Assembly (NCBI GenBank): GCA_903865935.1
Contig: CAIPLT010000059.1
Span: 133,770 to 197,769 of the forward strand
Direction: 5' to 3'
DNA: 64,000 nucleotides
DNA from: Caldifarciminota bacterium
Lineage (GTDB): Bacteria; Hydrothermota; Tepidihabitantia; Tepidihabitantales; CAIPLT01
Shown here piece after piece: positions 16,283 to 25,084 of the stretch. The stretch's first letter is position 1; each line of letters begins with the position of its first letter. The notes beneath the pieces were generated by a model. It was not told the DNA's origin and did no database searches. It saw nothing but the letters and a program-made list of their open reading frames with translations. A program made the position numbers and the translations under genes.

Positions 16283-18903
16283 GAACTAGACCAAAAAGCG
16301 ATAACGGTAAATCAAAAGCACGCAATATTACTTACCTAATTATATTGGCGCTGGCTTTATTTCTTATTGTCAGCCTGCTGCTATATCATTTTGGCAAACG
16401 GCAATCGGTTGGTGTTATCGGACGGTATTTTAGTGACTGGTTGGTCTATTGGTTTGGTTATTGTGCGTATGCAATACCGCTATTTTTTATCTTGCTGGTG
16501 ATGGGTCGTTTAGGGGTTAGGTGGGTCAAAGAGCATTTATCGCCAATATTTTTCTGGCTGGTTGCGATATTTATTTTTATCAGTTCATTGTCGGTTGCCG
16601 TCGGATTAATTGCCGAATTGAAAAACTATGGCGGTCTCATTGGTAGTGCCTTTGCTCAATTTTTATTTACCCGATTCGGGCTCGGTTTGACTTTTTTTAT
16701 ACCATGTTTCATATTTTATGCTTTAATCCCTGCGATTCGTAACCGGGAAGCAAAACCTTATATCGCGAACAGTATCTTCACGTTTATTTTAATCTTTTTA
16801 CTACAGATGACAATTACTTATCTATTTCCAAATGGTTATTGGCGGATGGTTAATGGTAAAGGCTTGCTCATTGCCGGCACAATTACAAAAGGAATTGTGA
16901 GTGGTCTTCATTATTTGACCGGTCAATGGGGAACACTGGTTATTATTTTATGTTTATGGGTGCTGTTTGTACTGTTATATGCTCATGTACTAAAGCTATT
17001 AACACCAATTGGTAATTTCTTTGTCCTGATCGGCAAAGGTATATGGCGGTTTTTAAAATGGCTATACAGATTTTTGACCAGTATTATTACAATCCGGCGG
17101 ACACCGCACCGAGAAAAAAGGCAAGTTGTTGTAAATATCCCGGAAAAACCAGAACCAATACAATCAGTGACGCCGACATTGTTTGCTGAGACCGAGAAAA
17201 AGCAGGAAAAACCTGATGTGCCAGAAAAGCACAAACCTAAACCAGCGATTTCATTTGATGAACAGGAGTTTCAGAATGAGTTTTTAGCATCGCTTGATGT
17301 TCCACCCGCGGAAAAAGTTACGGTTGACAAAAAAGCATTGGAACAAGAAGCAAATCTACTAATTGAGAAATTAAAGGAATTTGACATTGATTGTAAAGTA
17401 ACCGATGTTTTGACTGGACCAATGATTACACGGTTTGAATTAGAACCTGCTCCAGGTATTAAGATTCAGCGCATTGAAAATTTAGCCGATGATTTATCCC
17501 TTTCACTTAAAGCGGAAAGAATTAGAATCTTAGCACCAATTCCGGGGAAGGCCGTGGTTGGCATTGAAATTCCCAATAAATATCGGAGCATTGTATATCT
17601 TAGAAACATACTCACGACTGAAGATTATACTTCCAAGACTTCGCCTTTAACATTTGCATTAGGGGAAACGATTACCGGTGAGCCATTATGCGCAGACTTA
17701 CGCGAGATGCCCCATGTATTGATTGCTGGGACAACCGGTTCGGGCAAGAGTGTATGTATTAATACGATGATTTCATCAATAATCTTCCGCTCTTCACATA
17801 ATGACGTCAGGTTTTTAGCAATCGACCCAAAGCAATTAGAACTACCGGCTTATAACCCGATACCGCATCTTTTAAATCCAACTACGATTGACCCGAAACG
17901 TGCTTTAAAAGAACTGGACCGAATTATCGGTATTATGGAAGCACGTTATGGAATATTTGCCAACTTGGGAGTTAGAGATATTGCCGGTTATAATCAGATT
18001 GCCCAAAAAGAGGGTTTAGAAAAGAAACCATATATTGTCGTAATTATTGATGAATTGGCAGACTTAATGATTCGCGCGCCAACTGAAATTGAAGAAAAAA
18101 TTACCAGATTAGCACAAATGTCACGCGCAGTAGGCATTCATTTGGTTCTGGCAACACAGCGACCATCAGTGGATGTGATTACCGGCTTGATTAAGGCTAA
18201 TTTTCCGTGCCGAATCGCATTCCAGGTTGCATCTAAAACTGACTCGCGCACGATTCTTGATATGAATGGGGCAGAAGCTTTGTTAGGACGTGGTGACATG
18301 CTCTTTTTGCCACCAGGCAAAGGCGAGCCAACAAGGTTGCATTGTGCTTTTGTTTCAGCCCAGGCAACCAAGCGGATTGTTGATCTCTGGACCCGGCGTT
18401 ACATTACTGAGATGTTAACCGGTTTAGTTCCTAATCCGGCAGAAATGGCAAAGGCAATTGTTGCTAAACAAGTAGGCGATGTTTTAATTGACCGGGAAAA
18501 AGCATCACTCAAACGCAAGCAAGAGGATTTTTATTCAATTGTTCCGGAAAATATTGCCGAGCAACTTTGGAAGCAGGAATATCACCGACCACTTTCCGAA
18601 GAGCTTGATATGCCCAAAATATCAAAAACCGAAACGACCGGTGCAGAAAGGGAAATCGACGAGCTGTTTGATCAGGCAGCAAGGATTGTATTCAGACACC
18701 GCGAAGCATCGGTATCAATGTTACAACGCCGATTAGATATTGGCTGGGCAAGGGCGGGTCGAATTATTGACCAGCTGGAACAACTTGGCATTGTCGGACC
18801 ATACGTTGGGTCGAAATCCAGAAAAGTAGTTGTGCAAAGTGAAGAGGAATTGGAAACAATTCTTACCGTGCTTAAAAAAGGACCTCCACAACCAGAAAAA
18901 TAA
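16279..18903 (+). CDS. ftsK: DNA translocase FtsK/SpoIIIE
   Basis: An 874-residue septal DNA pump. About four to five membrane helices lie in residues 15-245, a proline-rich linker follows, then the FtsK alpha domain, the RecA-like motor with Walker A GTTGSGKSVCIN and Walker B VVIIDELADLM, and the C-terminal winged-helix gamma domain (EREIDELFDQAARIVFRHRE ...) that reads polar chromosomal sequences. The length is typical. It is the last gene of the operon that starts at 14157 and overlaps the M50 gene by ATGA. Confidence 0.95.
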   Translation: MRTRPKSDNGKSKARNITYLIILALALFLIVSLLLYHFGKRQSVGVIGRYFSDWLVYWFGYCAYAIPLFFILLVMGRLGVRWVKEHLSPIFFWLVAIFIFISSLSVAVGLIAELKNYGGLIGSAFAQFLFTRFGLGLTFFIPCFIFYALIPAIRNREAKPYIANSIFTFILIFLLQMTITYLFPNGYWRMVNGKGLLIAGTITKGIVSGLHYLTGQWGTLVIILCLWVLFVLLYAHVLKLLTPIGNFFVLIGKGIWRFLKWLYRFLTSIITIRRTPHREKRQVVVNIPEKPEPIQSVTPTLFAETEKKQEKPDVPEKHKPKPAISFDEQEFQNEFLASLDVPPAEKVTVDKKALEQEANLLIEKLKEFDIDCKVTDVLTGPMITRFELEPAPGIKIQRIENLADDLSLSLKAERIRILAPIPGKAVVGIEIPNKYRSIVYLRNILTTEDYTSKTSPLTFALGETITGEPLCADLREMPHVLIAGTTGSGKSVCINTMISSIIFRSSHNDVRFLAIDPKQLELPAYNPIPHLLNPTTIDPKRALKELDRIIGIMEARYGIFANLGVRDIAGYNQIAQKEGLEKKPYIVVIIDELADLMIRAPTEIEEKITRLAQMSRAVGIHLVLATQRPSVDVITGLIKANFPCRIAFQVASKTDSRTILDMNGAEALLGRGDMLFLPPGKGEPTRLHCAFVSAQATKRIVDLWTRRYITEMLTGLVPNPAEMAKAIVAKQVGDVLIDREKASLKRKQEDFYSIVPENIAEQLWKQEYHRPLSEELDMPKISKTETTGAEREIDELFDQAARIVFRHREASVSMLQRRLDIGWARAGRIIDQLEQLGIVGPYVGSKSRKVVVQSEEELETILTVLKKGPPQPEK

Positions 18904-19038
18904 GCCACAATATTACTGATTTACCAATTCTGTAATTTATACTGCCAATATAACAAAAAATTAGATAAATTTTTTATCTAACATTCTAAAATTCATATTT
19001 TATATATACATTACTCAGAACCCGATGGTCTGAATTAC

Positions 19039-19068
19039 TTGACAATTGGCACAGAGTGGGATTAAAAT
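19039..19068 (+). promoter_or_regulatory. Promoter for larA, predicted leaderless
   Basis: TTGACA (19039-19044), 18-bp spacer, TAAAAT (19063-19068), then only five bases to ATG 19074. No Shine-Dalgarno sequence can fit. Confidence 0.6.
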
Positions 19069-19073
19069 AAACT

Positions 19074-20294
19074 ATGCAGATAAAATTACCTTATGGCAAA
19101 GAAGACATCATTCTTGATATTCCAGAAAAAAACCTGTTAGGAATTCTAAAACCGCAACAACCAAAAGATAAGGGAAAGATCGATATTAAAGGATTACAGG
19201 TAGAACTTAAAAACTTTTTATCTGATAGCCGAAAAGTGCTAATTATCGTTAACGATTATACTCGACCAACCCCGACCACAGATATTATTACGTTGATTGA
19301 GCAGATTATAAAAGATTATGATTTTAGATTTATTATGGCGTGTGGGTCACATCGAGCGCCAATGCCGGATGAATTAGTCCAGGTTTTCGGAAAATATGCC
19401 GAATTGTACAAAGATAGAATTTTAGTGCATGATGCCAAAGATACTAAACAGTTGAAATTTTTAGGTAAAACAAAAAAGAATATTGCGGTCTGGTTAAATC
19501 AGGCAATATGGGAAGCAGATAAGATAATTGCAATAAACTCGGTCGAACCGCACTATTTTGCTGGTTTTACCGGTGGTCGTAAGTCTTTTTTACCTGGAAT
19601 AGCAGGATTTGATACAATTACCGCGAATCATAAATTGTCTTTGCAACCCGAGTCCAAGACTTTGGCGCTTGCCGGCAATCCAGTTAACGAAGATATGAAC
19701 GAGATTGCCAGAATGGTGCCACGGGACATCTTTTCAATTCAAATCGTAATTGACTCAGCGCATCAAATTTATTCGATACGCTCCGGGAATCTTTTCAAAT
19801 CCGAGGATGAGGCGATTGAGGATTCAAAAAAGATATTTTGTGTTCCGATTAAAGAAAAGGCCGATATTGTCATCGCATTAATTCAAGAGCCATACGATGT
19901 AAACTTCTATCAGTCACAAAAGGGTATGGAAAATGCGAAACTGGCATTGAAAGATAAAGGTATTATGATTGTTGCCTCAAAGTGCCGTAAAGGAATTGGC
20001 GATGATGAGTTTGTCCGGTTACTTGCTTCGACCGCAAATCCTAAACAAGCGATTGAAAAAATTGATAAGGAATTTAAGCTGGGTTACCATAAATCGGCAA
20101 AATTAGCTGAAACAATGTTATGGGCAGAAATCTGGACCGTTATGCCAATCGATGATAATATCGTTAAAAGTGTTTTTATGACACCATTTAGGGACTTAAA
20201 TACTGCGTTACAAAAGGCATTGGAGAAAAAAGGTGTAAATGCGAGTATTCTGATACTCCCGGATGCAAGTCTGACTGTACCGTTAATAACCTGA
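19074..20294 (+). CDS. larA: Nickel-dependent lactate racemase family protein
   Basis: A 406-residue LarA/DUF2088 protein. Visible family motifs are VLIIVNDYTRPTPT, ACGSHRAPMPDEL, HYFAGFTGGRKSFLPGIAG and the C-terminal ASKCRKGIGDDEF. Characterised members racemise lactate or other 2-hydroxyacids with a nickel-pincer cofactor made by LarB, LarC and LarE; none of these is in the window, so the substrate and cofactor status are open. The gene stands alone with its own promoter. Confidence 0.82.
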   Translation: MQIKLPYGKEDIILDIPEKNLLGILKPQQPKDKGKIDIKGLQVELKNFLSDSRKVLIIVNDYTRPTPTTDIITLIEQIIKDYDFRFIMACGSHRAPMPDELVQVFGKYAELYKDRILVHDAKDTKQLKFLGKTKKNIAVWLNQAIWEADKIIAINSVEPHYFAGFTGGRKSFLPGIAGFDTITANHKLSLQPESKTLALAGNPVNEDMNEIARMVPRDIFSIQIVIDSAHQIYSIRSGNLFKSEDEAIEDSKKIFCVPIKEKADIVIALIQEPYDVNFYQSQKGMENAKLALKDKGIMIVASKCRKGIGDDEFVRLLASTANPKQAIEKIDKEFKLGYHKSAKLAETMLWAEIWTVMPIDDNIVKSVFMTPFRDLNTALQKALEKKGVNASILILPDASLTVPLIT

Positions 20295-20347
20295 TAAAAT
20301 CAACTTTTAAATCCTAGAATCTTAATATCTTAGAATTAATTGGCAGG

Positions 20348-20899
20348 TCAGTTGTGCAACACGAAAATTATAACATTTTCACCGGTTGCATCAAAACTTC
20401 GTATTGATTGTCCTTGTTTATCCATACCGATAAGACCCCATAAAGTTATTCGACCACTGCCGATCGGCATATATACGCCATAGCGCATTTCGCCAGGGTT
20501 GTAACCGTCGTCATCGTTTGCCCCATAAATCGAGTCGCTACTTACCTCCTGCGGATAATCGTAATCCCAGGGGTTAAATTCATCCGGGTCCATTATATCT
20601 CCGGTCCAGGGATTGGTCGGTAATTTTCCCATTACCTGGGGATTGGCGTAAGGGTCACCACCAGGGAAGTATGAACCATAATAATCTTCGTAGAAATCGA
20701 TGCCGTATTCACCCTTTTCGGAAAAGTAAGATTCAATCACGGTGCCAACATTATACATATTCATTTTTTCTGCTGTTATGCGGGCCCGTTCACGGATTAG
20801 AGCATAGTTGGGAATTGACATTGACAGTATTATCCCGATAATCATGACGACCATCAGTATTTCAACCAGGGTAAAACCATTAATGTTATTTGTTTTCAT
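20348..20899 (-). CDS. Type II/IV pseudopilin (prepilin-type N-terminal signal)
   Basis: A 183-residue protein with the prepilin peptidase site NGFTLVEILMVVMIIGIILS: G before F, and Glu at +5 of the mature protein. The soluble part has GKLPTNPWTGDIMDPDEFN and a repeatedly acidic region, like the major pseudopilins of type II secretion systems (GspG-like). ATG 20899 follows the promoter at 20920-20948, so the 13 extra upstream codons in the frame are untranslated. No other secretion genes are near. Confidence 0.85.
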   Translation of the reverse strand: MKTNNINGFTLVEILMVVMIIGIILSMSIPNYALIRERARITAEKMNMYNVGTVIESYFSEKGEYGIDFYEDYYGSYFPGGDPYANPQVMGKLPTNPWTGDIMDPDEFNPWDYDYPQEVSSDSIYGANDDDGYNPGEMRYGVYMPIGSGRITLWGLIGMDKQGQSIRSFDATGENVIIFVLHN

Positions 20900-20919
20900 A
20901 TTCCGATATATTCCTATTG

Positions 20920-20948
20920 ATTTTAAGAATAAACTCAAGATATGTCAA
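20920..20948 (-). promoter_or_regulatory. Promoter for the pseudopilin gene
   Basis: Minus-strand TTGACA (20948-20943), 17-bp spacer, TAAAAT (20925-20920); leader about 14 bases with AGGAA. Its -35 is eight bases from the opposed -35 of the ribosomal operon. Confidence 0.65.
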
Positions 20949-20956
20949 GAAAAATA

Positions 20957-20984
20957 TTGACAATGTTATTTTTTTCATTATAAT
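20957..20984 (+). promoter_or_regulatory. Promoter for rplR-rpsE-rpmD-rplO-secY
   Basis: TTGACA (20957-20962), 16-bp spacer, TATAAT (20979-20984), a near-consensus match. The ATG at 20996 follows 11 bases later; the leader is expected to be about five bases with no ribosome site. Confidence 0.75.
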
Positions 20985-20995
20985 CTTTTCTTATT

Positions 20996-21373
20996 ATGAT
21001 TAAAGACCAGTTAAAAAGACGTCATTTAAGAATTAGAAAACACATCATGGGCATTGCCGAGAAGCCACGGCTTTGTGTCAAGCGTAGTAATAAGAATGTT
21101 TATGGTGTTTTAGTTGATGATTATAAGCATAAAACGATTATGACTGTATCTTCATTAGCCAAAGATTTAGTTAAAGAAGAACCACAGGCAGAAAAAGGAA
21201 AAGCAAAAATGACCGGTAAAACATTAACCGCATACCAGGTCGGATACTTTATCGCTCAAAAAGCTAAGACACTTGGTATCAATGCGGTAGTTTTTGATCG
21301 GGGTGGTTACCGTTATCACGGACGAATAAAAGCTCTTGCCGATGGCGCAAGAAAGGGAGGCTTAAAATTCTAA
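20996..21373 (+). CDS. rplR: 50S ribosomal protein L18
   Basis: A 125-residue L18, which binds 5S rRNA in the central protuberance. KRRHLRIRKHIMGIAEKPRLCVKRSNKNVYGVLVDD and AYQVGYFIAQKAKTLGI...VFDRGGYRYHGRIKALADGARKGGL are the family blocks. In most bacteria L18 lies mid-way in the spc operon after rplF; here it is the first gene after its own promoter, with a divergent pseudopilin upstream, so the operon is split. Confidence 0.95.
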   Translation: MIKDQLKRRHLRIRKHIMGIAEKPRLCVKRSNKNVYGVLVDDYKHKTIMTVSSLAKDLVKEEPQAEKGKAKMTGKTLTAYQVGYFIAQKAKTLGINAVVFDRGGYRYHGRIKALADGARKGGLKF

Positions 21374-21996
21374 GGGAAAATACTGCTCAAGACGCTCAAG
21401 AATTTATTGAGCGGGTTATATACTTAAAGCGAGTATCAAAGGTTGTTAAAGGTGGTAAAAGAATGCGCATGTCTGCCGGTGTGATTGTCGGCGATGGGCA
21501 GGGCAAGGTCGGATTAGGACATGGCAAGTCAGAAGAAGTTGCTTTGGCGGTTCGAAAAGCAGCGACCCGTGCCAAGAAAAATCTTATATCAATCGCCATT
21601 ATCGGCAATACGATTCCCCATGCAACCAATGGTAAATATGGCGCAAGTAAAATACTGATAAAACCCGCACCAGAAGGCACTGGTTTAATTGCTTGTTCGC
21701 AAGTGCGTGCGGTATTAGAAGCTTTAGGATTAAAGGACCTATATACAAAATCACTTGGTTCTACTAATCCCTACAATTTAGCGGTCGCAACGCTTCGGGC
21801 GTTACAGAAACTGCGCACACCGGAAGAGGTTGCGTTAATTCGCAATAAACCGGTCGAGCACGTTACGAACAAAAGGCGTGCAGTAAAAGTTGAAGAAGTT
21901 AAAGAAACAGAAGAAGAAACAGAAGAAGTAAAAGAAGCAGTAAAAGAAGAAGTAAAAGATGACACAAACCAAGAAACTGAAAGTAACGTTAATTAA
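21367..21996 (+). CDS. rpsE: 30S ribosomal protein S5, probable ATT start
   Basis: About 209 residues. The conserved S5 start (EFIERVIYLKRVSKVVKGGK) lies upstream of the first in-frame ATG (21463), so the gene must begin earlier, yet no ATG, GTG or TTG is in frame back to the rplR stop. ATT at 21367 is six bases after GGGAGG (21355-21360) and is the best start. The rest is typical: MSAGVIVGDGQGKVGLGHGK, PAPEGTGLIACSQVRAVLE, YGSTNP-like SLGSTNPYNL. The C-terminus has an unusual Glu/Lys-rich tail of about 40 residues (VEEVKETEEETEEVKEAVKE). It overlaps rplR by seven and rpmD by 38 bases. Confidence 0.9.
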   Translation: MLRENTAQDAQEFIERVIYLKRVSKVVKGGKRMRMSAGVIVGDGQGKVGLGHGKSEEVALAVRKAATRAKKNLISIAIIGNTIPHATNGKYGASKILIKPAPEGTGLIACSQVRAVLEALGLKDLYTKSLGSTNPYNLAVATLRALQKLRTPEEVALIRNKPVEHVTNKRRAVKVEEVKETEEETEEVKEAVKEEVKDDTNQETESNVN

Positions 21997-22150
21997 AAGC
22001 ACAATTGACTCTTTGCCGGTCCATAAAAAGAACGCAAGGGCGCTGGGACTGAGGAGAATCAATGCTTCCCGAATTCATAATGACACACCGATGATTCGGG
22101 GTATGATTACAAAAGTCAGACATTTAGTGAAGGTGGAAAATGTTGATTAA
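21959..22150 (+). CDS. rpmD: 50S ribosomal protein L30
   Basis: A 63-residue L30 (KLKVTLIKSTIDSLPVHKK, ALGLRRINASRIHNDTP, VRHLVKVENVD), the usual size. It begins inside the charged tail of rpsE, overlapping by 38 bases, and overlaps rplO by 11 bases. Confidence 0.93.
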   Translation: MTQTKKLKVTLIKSTIDSLPVHKKNARALGLRRINASRIHNDTPMIRGMITKVRHLVKVENVD

Positions 22151-22577
22151 TCTACATCCAGCTAAAGGCGCCCGCCACCGCCGAAAGCGCATTGGCTGTG
22201 GACCGGGATCGGGTCATGGCAAGACTTCAACCCGCGGACACAAAGGAGCTGGTCAGCGTAAGGGGAAAGAGTATGATGCCCGGTTTGAGGGTGGTCAGAT
22301 GCCTCTTTATCGTAAAATCCCCAAGCGCGGTTTTACAAATTATACTAGAGTAGCTTACGAAGTTGTGAATTTAGGCGATATCAGTCGTGTAAAATTAACC
22401 GGCACGATTAATATCGAATTATTAAAGAAAAGCGGACTTTTAAAGAAAGCTTTACCGGTAAAGATACTGGGTAATGGCGAGGTTACCGCGCCGCTCACAA
22501 TTCAAGCCCATGCAATATCAGAGTCGGCGATGAAAAAACTCGAGGCGGCGGGCGGCAAGTTTGAGAAAGTAATCTAA
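22140..22577 (+). CDS. rplO: 50S ribosomal protein L15
   Basis: A 145-residue L15 with the basic Gly-rich start KRIGCGPGSGHGKTSTRGHKG, FEGGQMPLYRKIPKRGF and a C-terminal L15e-type KKLEAAGGKFE block. ATG 22140 overlaps rpmD by 11 bases; GTGGAAAA precedes it. It is followed by secY after two bases, the conserved bacterial order. Confidence 0.95.
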   Translation: MLINLHPAKGARHRRKRIGCGPGSGHGKTSTRGHKGAGQRKGKEYDARFEGGQMPLYRKIPKRGFTNYTRVAYEVVNLGDISRVKLTGTINIELLKKSGLLKKALPVKILGNGEVTAPLTIQAHAISESAMKKLEAAGGKFEKVI

Positions 22578-22579
22578 GG

Positions 22580-23884
22580 ATGCTTCAAAACGTACCAAAC
22601 ATATTTAAGATTCCCGATTTACGGAAAAAGATTTTATTTACTTTGGGATTAGTCGCAGTGTACCGTTTAGGTACGCATGTGCCGATTCCGGGAATCAACG
22701 GGCCAGCGTTAGGATTGTTATTGGGTCAGATGCGCGGCACGGTTTTCGGTTTATACGATATTTTTGTTGGTGGTGCATTGTCCCGTGCATCAATCTTTGC
22801 CCTGGGTATCATGCCTTACATATCGGCATCGATTATTTTCCAGTTGTTAGGGTCGGTTTTCCCTTATTTGGAGAAATTGCAGCGTGATGAAGATGGCAGA
22901 AAAAAGATTAATCAGTATACCCGATACGCAACGGTTGCTTTGGCAGTGATTCAGGCATCCAGTATCGCGCTTTACTTAGAGGCTCAACCAGCGACCGCGG
23001 CTGGACCAATTGTTGCGGGCGGCGGGTTTTTCTTCAGATTGCTGACAATATTAACGATGACCGCGGGTACAATCTTTGTAATGTGGCTGGGCGAGCAGAT
23101 AACGGATAAAGGTATTGGCAATGGTATTTCGTTTATCATCTTTGTCGGGTGTATTGATAACATACCATCAGATTTTGGTCGAACCATTCAGATGATGCGG
23201 GCGGGTGAAATATCCTGGTTCGCTTTATTTTTAATTATTGCGATTATTTTTGGTGTCTATGCCGGTGTTGTATTAATAACCCAGGGGATGCGTAAAATCC
23301 CGGTGCAATATCCGAAACGGGTTGTCGGTCGTAAAATGTACGGCGGTCAGGCAACCTATATTCCGTTAAGAATTAATACCGCAGGCGTAATTCCAATCAT
23401 CTTTGCCCAAAGCTTAATTGTCTTTCCATCAACTATTGCAGCTTTTATAAAAATACCATGGTTACAACAGATTGCACACATAATCGGACCGGGTGGCTGG
23501 CTTTATGATATATTATATGCGGTAGCTATTATATTCTTTACATATTTCTACACATCGGTTGTTTTCAATCCGAGAGACCTGGCGGATAATATGCAAAGGT
23601 ACGGCGGGTTTATTCCCGGTATTCGTCCCGGACCCAATACTGCATCGTTCATTGACCGCAGTCTTTCATTAATAACATTACCGGGCGCATTGTTTTTAAC
23701 CTTTATGGCTTTATTACCGACGTTTTTGATGCATTCGTTGCGTGTGCCGTTCTATTTTGGCGGTACAACCCTTTTAATTATTGTCGGTGTTGCCCTTGAT
23801 ACAATTCAGCAGATTGAGTCGCACTTGGTAATGCGCCATTATGAAGGTCTGCTTAAGGGTTCAAAAGTCAAGGGTCGCCGTTAA
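22580..23884 (+). CDS. secY: Protein translocase subunit SecY
   Basis: A 434-residue integral membrane channel with ten predicted helices. GTHVPIPGIN, IFALGIMPYISASIIFQLL, GQATYIPLRINTAGVIPIIFA, FTYFYTSVVFNPRDLADNMQRYGGFIPGIRPG are SecY signatures. It ends the operon; adk, map and infA, which often follow secY, are absent and an unrelated promoter and purQ come next. Confidence 0.96.
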   Translation: MLQNVPNIFKIPDLRKKILFTLGLVAVYRLGTHVPIPGINGPALGLLLGQMRGTVFGLYDIFVGGALSRASIFALGIMPYISASIIFQLLGSVFPYLEKLQRDEDGRKKINQYTRYATVALAVIQASSIALYLEAQPATAAGPIVAGGGFFFRLLTILTMTAGTIFVMWLGEQITDKGIGNGISFIIFVGCIDNIPSDFGRTIQMMRAGEISWFALFLIIAIIFGVYAGVVLITQGMRKIPVQYPKRVVGRKMYGGQATYIPLRINTAGVIPIIFAQSLIVFPSTIAAFIKIPWLQQIAHIIGPGGWLYDILYAVAIIFFTYFYTSVVFNPRDLADNMQRYGGFIPGIRPGPNTASFIDRSLSLITLPGALFLTFMALLPTFLMHSLRVPFYFGGTTLLIIVGVALDTIQQIESHLVMRHYEGLLKGSKVKGRR

Positions 23885-23920
23885 TAATTTCCAATATCGA
23901 CAATTTATTTACTTTCATTC

Positions 23921-23948
23921 TTGACATAGGGTTTATTTAGGTTATATT
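23921..23948 (+). promoter_or_regulatory. Promoter for purQ and the oxidoreductase pair, near-leaderless
   Basis: TTGACA (23921-23926), 16-bp spacer, TATATT (23943-23948), eight bases before ATG 23957. No Shine-Dalgarno sequence is present. Confidence 0.65.
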
Positions 23949-23956
23949 TCTGTCTT

Positions 23957-24772
23957 ATGGTAAAAACCGCCGTGCTTTTTACTGCCGGGACCAATTGTGA
24001 TGAGGAGACAATATACGCATTTGAATTAGCCGGAGCAAAGGCAGTTAGAATCCATCTGAATAAGCTAAAGAAAAACAAACATATTTTAAAAGATTATCAT
24101 ATTTTGGTAATTCCAGGCGGATTTACCTACGGCGATTATATCAGCGCAGGAAAGATTTTAGCTAATGAACTGCAATATATTCTTGCAGATAGTATTAATG
24201 AGTTTATCCGGCAGGGGAAACTAATACTGGGCATCTGCAATGGTTTTCAAATTCTGGCAAAAGCGGGTATTTTGCCGGGGTTTTCCAATGACAAGGTAAA
24301 AAAAACATACTTTTCCAAACAGACCGTGACTTTGGATACCAATGATTCGAACCGTTTCGAGTGCCGCTGGATATATTTAAAACCTAATCCGAAAAGTCCC
24401 TGTGTATTTACCAAAGGGATGAATAATATCATATCAATTCCGGTTGCGCATGCGGAAGGGAAATTTGTGGTTAATAAAAAAGAAACCTTGTCAAAACTTA
24501 TCAAACAGGAGCAGGTTGTATTCACTTATGTCAACGATAAAGGCAAGAAAGCGGATTATCCATACAATCCAAATGGTTCAGTCGCGGATATTGCCGGAAT
24601 CTGTGATTCGACCGGACGGATATTTGGTTTGATGCCGCATCCCGAACGGGCATCAACTATTTATCAATATCCGAATTGGGGAGCTTCGCTCCACGCATCG
24701 GAAAAAACACAAGAACCGGATGGAATTAAAATGTTTATTAACGCGGTAAATTATGCCAAAGAAAATCTCTAA
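23957..24772 (+). CDS. purQ: Phosphoribosylformylglycinamidine synthase, glutaminase subunit
   Basis: A 271-residue class I glutamine amidotransferase that feeds ammonia to PurL in purine synthesis. AVLFTAGTNCDEE is the PurQ start; the nucleophile Cys is in LILGICNGFQILAK, and the His-Glu pair is in LMPHPERAS. It is 40 residues longer than compact PurQ proteins because of a beta insert (residues about 105-150), as in some archaeal-type members. It overlaps the following 2Fe-2S gene by 20 bases, which is odd because their functions differ. Confidence 0.92.
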   Translation: MVKTAVLFTAGTNCDEETIYAFELAGAKAVRIHLNKLKKNKHILKDYHILVIPGGFTYGDYISAGKILANELQYILADSINEFIRQGKLILGICNGFQILAKAGILPGFSNDKVKKTYFSKQTVTLDTNDSNRFECRWIYLKPNPKSPCVFTKGMNNIISIPVAHAEGKFVVNKKETLSKLIKQEQVVFTYVNDKGKKADYPYNPNGSVADIAGICDSTGRIFGLMPHPERASTIYQYPNWGASLHASEKTQEPDGIKMFINAVNYAKENL

Positions 24773-25076
24773 CCGTATTGAGCATCACCCGATACTGACA
24801 TTTGTAAAGGGGAGATTGGTTAAATTCTATTTTGAAGGCAAGGAATTACAAGGGTATGAAAATGAGCCGATTGCCGCCGCACTAATCGCCAATGGTATAA
24901 AAGTATTTCGGATAACCGAAAAGATGAAACGACCAAGGGGATTTTTCTGTGCAGTTGGAAAATGTTCTTCATGCTTGATGACCGTTGACTCAAAGCCAAA
25001 TGTGATGGTCTGTGTCGAGTTATTAAAAGAAGGGATGAAAGTGGAAAGACAAATCGGGAGAGGAAAACTGGTATAA
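24753..25076 (+). CDS. 2Fe-2S ferredoxin-like subunit of an FAD-dependent dehydrogenase
   Basis: A 107-residue protein with a plant-type 2Fe-2S pattern: FFCAVGKCSSCLMTVD and a distal Cys in NVMVCVELL. FYFEGKELQGYENEPIAAAL is the beta-grasp start. It matches the small subunits (HcnA, OoxX, SoxA N-terminal type) that accompany amino-acid or opine dehydrogenases. It begins inside purQ and is followed after eight bases by the FAD subunit, so the two likely form one complex. Confidence 0.8.
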   Translation: MPKKISNRIEHHPILTFVKGRLVKFYFEGKELQGYENEPIAAALIANGIKVFRITEKMKRPRGFFCAVGKCSSCLMTVDSKPNVMVCVELLKEGMKVERQIGRGKLV

Positions 25077-25084
25077 ATTGTAAA

